Source: an uncultured Phycisphaerales bacterium
GTDB lineage: Bacteria > Planctomycetota > Phycisphaerae > WQYP01
Assembly: GCA_937901265.1 (NCBI GenBank)
Contig: CALCHA010000065.1
Location: forward strand, 1 to 5,364
DNA: 5,364 bases
Reading direction: 5' to 3'
The translations under genes and the position numbers were made by a program. The notes beneath the pieces were generated by a model. That model had not been told where the DNA came from, ran no database searches, and worked only from the letters and a program-made list of their open reading frames with translations. Below are positions 4,582 to 5,364 of the stretch, piece after piece; within the stretch, counting starts at the first letter, position 1; every line of letters starts with the position of its first letter.

Positions 4582-5364
4582 ATGACCACGCCCGAGACCG
4601 AAATTTCCACGCCGACGGCAACGCCGGTTTCCGCACCCCAGGCACCGGTGAGAGCGGCGCTGGGGATGACTGAACATGCGGCAGTAGGGGCGTGGGCGTC
4701 GCTGACGTTCGGGGCACCGGGGCGTGGGGTGGTGCTGGAGCACGAAGGGGTGGGGCGTGAGGCGGATTTCATGGTGGGTGCGACGCGCGAGGGGATTTCG
4801 CGCGTGATGCCCTTTGCGCGCGGGGGCGAAGCGTTTCCCGGGATGACGGTGGCCAGCGAAGAAGAAATCGTGCGGACGCTGACGCCCTGCGTGGATGAAT
4901 TTGCCATGAGTGGCGAGGGCGGGGGGCCGAAGGTGACGTTGCGCGTTTATACGCCGCATGCGGCGCTGCCCAATCCCAAACGGTCGGGCAATCTGCAGTA
5001 TGCGACGGCCCCGGGCGTGCTGCTGGACCTGATCATCGACAACAGCGATTCTGACGCACCGGCGATGGGATTTGTCGGACTGAACTTCACCAAAGTCGAA
5101 GGTGCGGCGGAGGGCGCGGCGGCTCGGCTGCGGCCGATCGACTGGTCGAGCAAGACGCTGGTGGGGGTCGCGGAATCGGGGCGCTGGGCGCTGGCGGCGC
5201 AAGGGCCCAGGGAAGATGCCTGCACGCTGCTCTCTGCGGATGCGGCGGCGTGCGTCATCGCGGGGCTGGGGGGGAGCGAACCGGGCGGGGGCCAGGGGGG
5301 CGTGACGGTGAGGGTGCCGGGGCGATCGGTCAAGACGCTGACGCTGGTCTTCGCGGTGTATCAC
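4582..5364 (+). CDS. Glycoside hydrolase family 52 (beta-xylosidase-type) enzyme, N-terminal part
   Basis: The first 261 codons of a gene that continues past the right edge with no stop. After a Pro/Thr-rich leader of about 28 residues, the sequence follows the N-terminal beta-domain of GH52 beta-xylosidases as I remember the Geobacillus enzyme: HAAVGAWASLTFG (32-44; HSPVGAFASFTLG there), RVMPF (74-78; HILPF), EEIVRTL (94-100), VYTPHAALPNP (122-132; IYSPVKAVPNP), LDLIIDNSDSDAPAMGFVG (148-166; VEMTIDNTNGTRARRAFFG) and VPGRSVKTLTLVFAV at the window end. Known family members are about 700 residues long and release xylose from the non-reducing end of xylo-oligosaccharides with retention of configuration. 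The catalytic Glu and Asp lie in the later helical barrel and cannot be checked here. There is no signal peptide, so the enzyme is probably cytoplasmic. Codons are strongly G-ending, unlike the C-ending genes at the left. Confidence 0.8.
   Translation, partial: MTTPETEISTPTATPVSAPQAPVRAALGMTEHAAVGAWASLTFGAPGRGVVLEHEGVGREADFMVGATREGISRVMPFARGGEAFPGMTVASEEEIVRTLTPCVDEFAMSGEGGGPKVTLRVYTPHAALPNPKRSGNLQYATAPGVLLDLIIDNSDSDAPAMGFVGLNFTKVEGAAEGAAARLRPIDWSSKTLVGVAESGRWALAAQGPREDACTLLSADAAACVIAGLGGSEPGGGQGGVTVRVPGRSVKTLTLVFAVYH

Noticed and set aside
4279..5364. 361-codon minus-strand frame opposite the GH52 gene, also crossing the terminator
   Set aside because: It is Arg/Pro/His-rich, has no ribosome site in view and runs through the intrinsic terminator. 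Lack of stops is expected in such GC-rich DNA.
1..5364. tRNA, rRNA, insertion sequence or phage attachment site
   Set aside because: I saw no cloverleaf with a T-loop signature, no rRNA-like conserved segment, no transposase motif and no integrase in the window.

Overview
The window is GC-rich DNA from a free-living bacterium, most likely a planctomycete or close relative. The best evidence is a small secreted protein with a textbook PEP-CTERM sorting tail of the planctomycete type (VPEPAS, a short hydrophobic stretch, then RRRR). A DUF4337 protein, a PilZ protein and noncoding CACAGAG / CACGAAG repeat arrays fit that origin. This placement is inference; no rRNA or other phylogenetic marker is present.

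Layout, left to right. (1) Positions 2-169 look like the C-terminal end of an unrecognised membrane protein, interrupted by an in-frame TAG. (2) Positions 170-640 hold no convincing gene. They contain a perfect 3 x 8 bp tandem repeat and a long imperfect inverted repeat built from CACGAAG units. (3) A DUF4337 membrane protein (641-1387) and a YihY/BrkB-family membrane protein (GTG start, 1511-2737) lie on the plus strand, 123 bp apart. (4) A PilZ-domain protein lies on the minus strand (2748-3152), convergent with YihY; the two stop codons are only 10 bp apart. (5) A 420 bp divergent intergenic region (3153-3572) carries a plausible plus-strand promoter followed by a GC-rich leader of about 220 nt. 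(6) A PEP-CTERM protein (3573-4301) is closed by a strong intrinsic terminator (4327-4369). (7) After a promoter-like sequence comes the N-terminal third of a glycoside hydrolase family 52 (beta-xylosidase-type) enzyme, which runs off the right edge (4582-5364).

The genes do not form one obvious pathway. DUF4337 and YihY could be co-transcribed and are both inner-membrane proteins of unclear role. PilZ is a likely c-di-GMP effector. The PEP-CTERM protein is probably exported and sorted to the cell surface. The GH52 enzyme would trim xylo-oligosaccharides. The PEP-CTERM and GH52 genes are separate transcription units.

I found no convincing new multi-gene system. The observations most worth checking are the repeat element at 231-496, a sharp inversion of GC skew that begins inside the yihY-like gene, the amber codon in the left-edge gene tail, the YihY C-terminal extension, and the GH52 gene itself.
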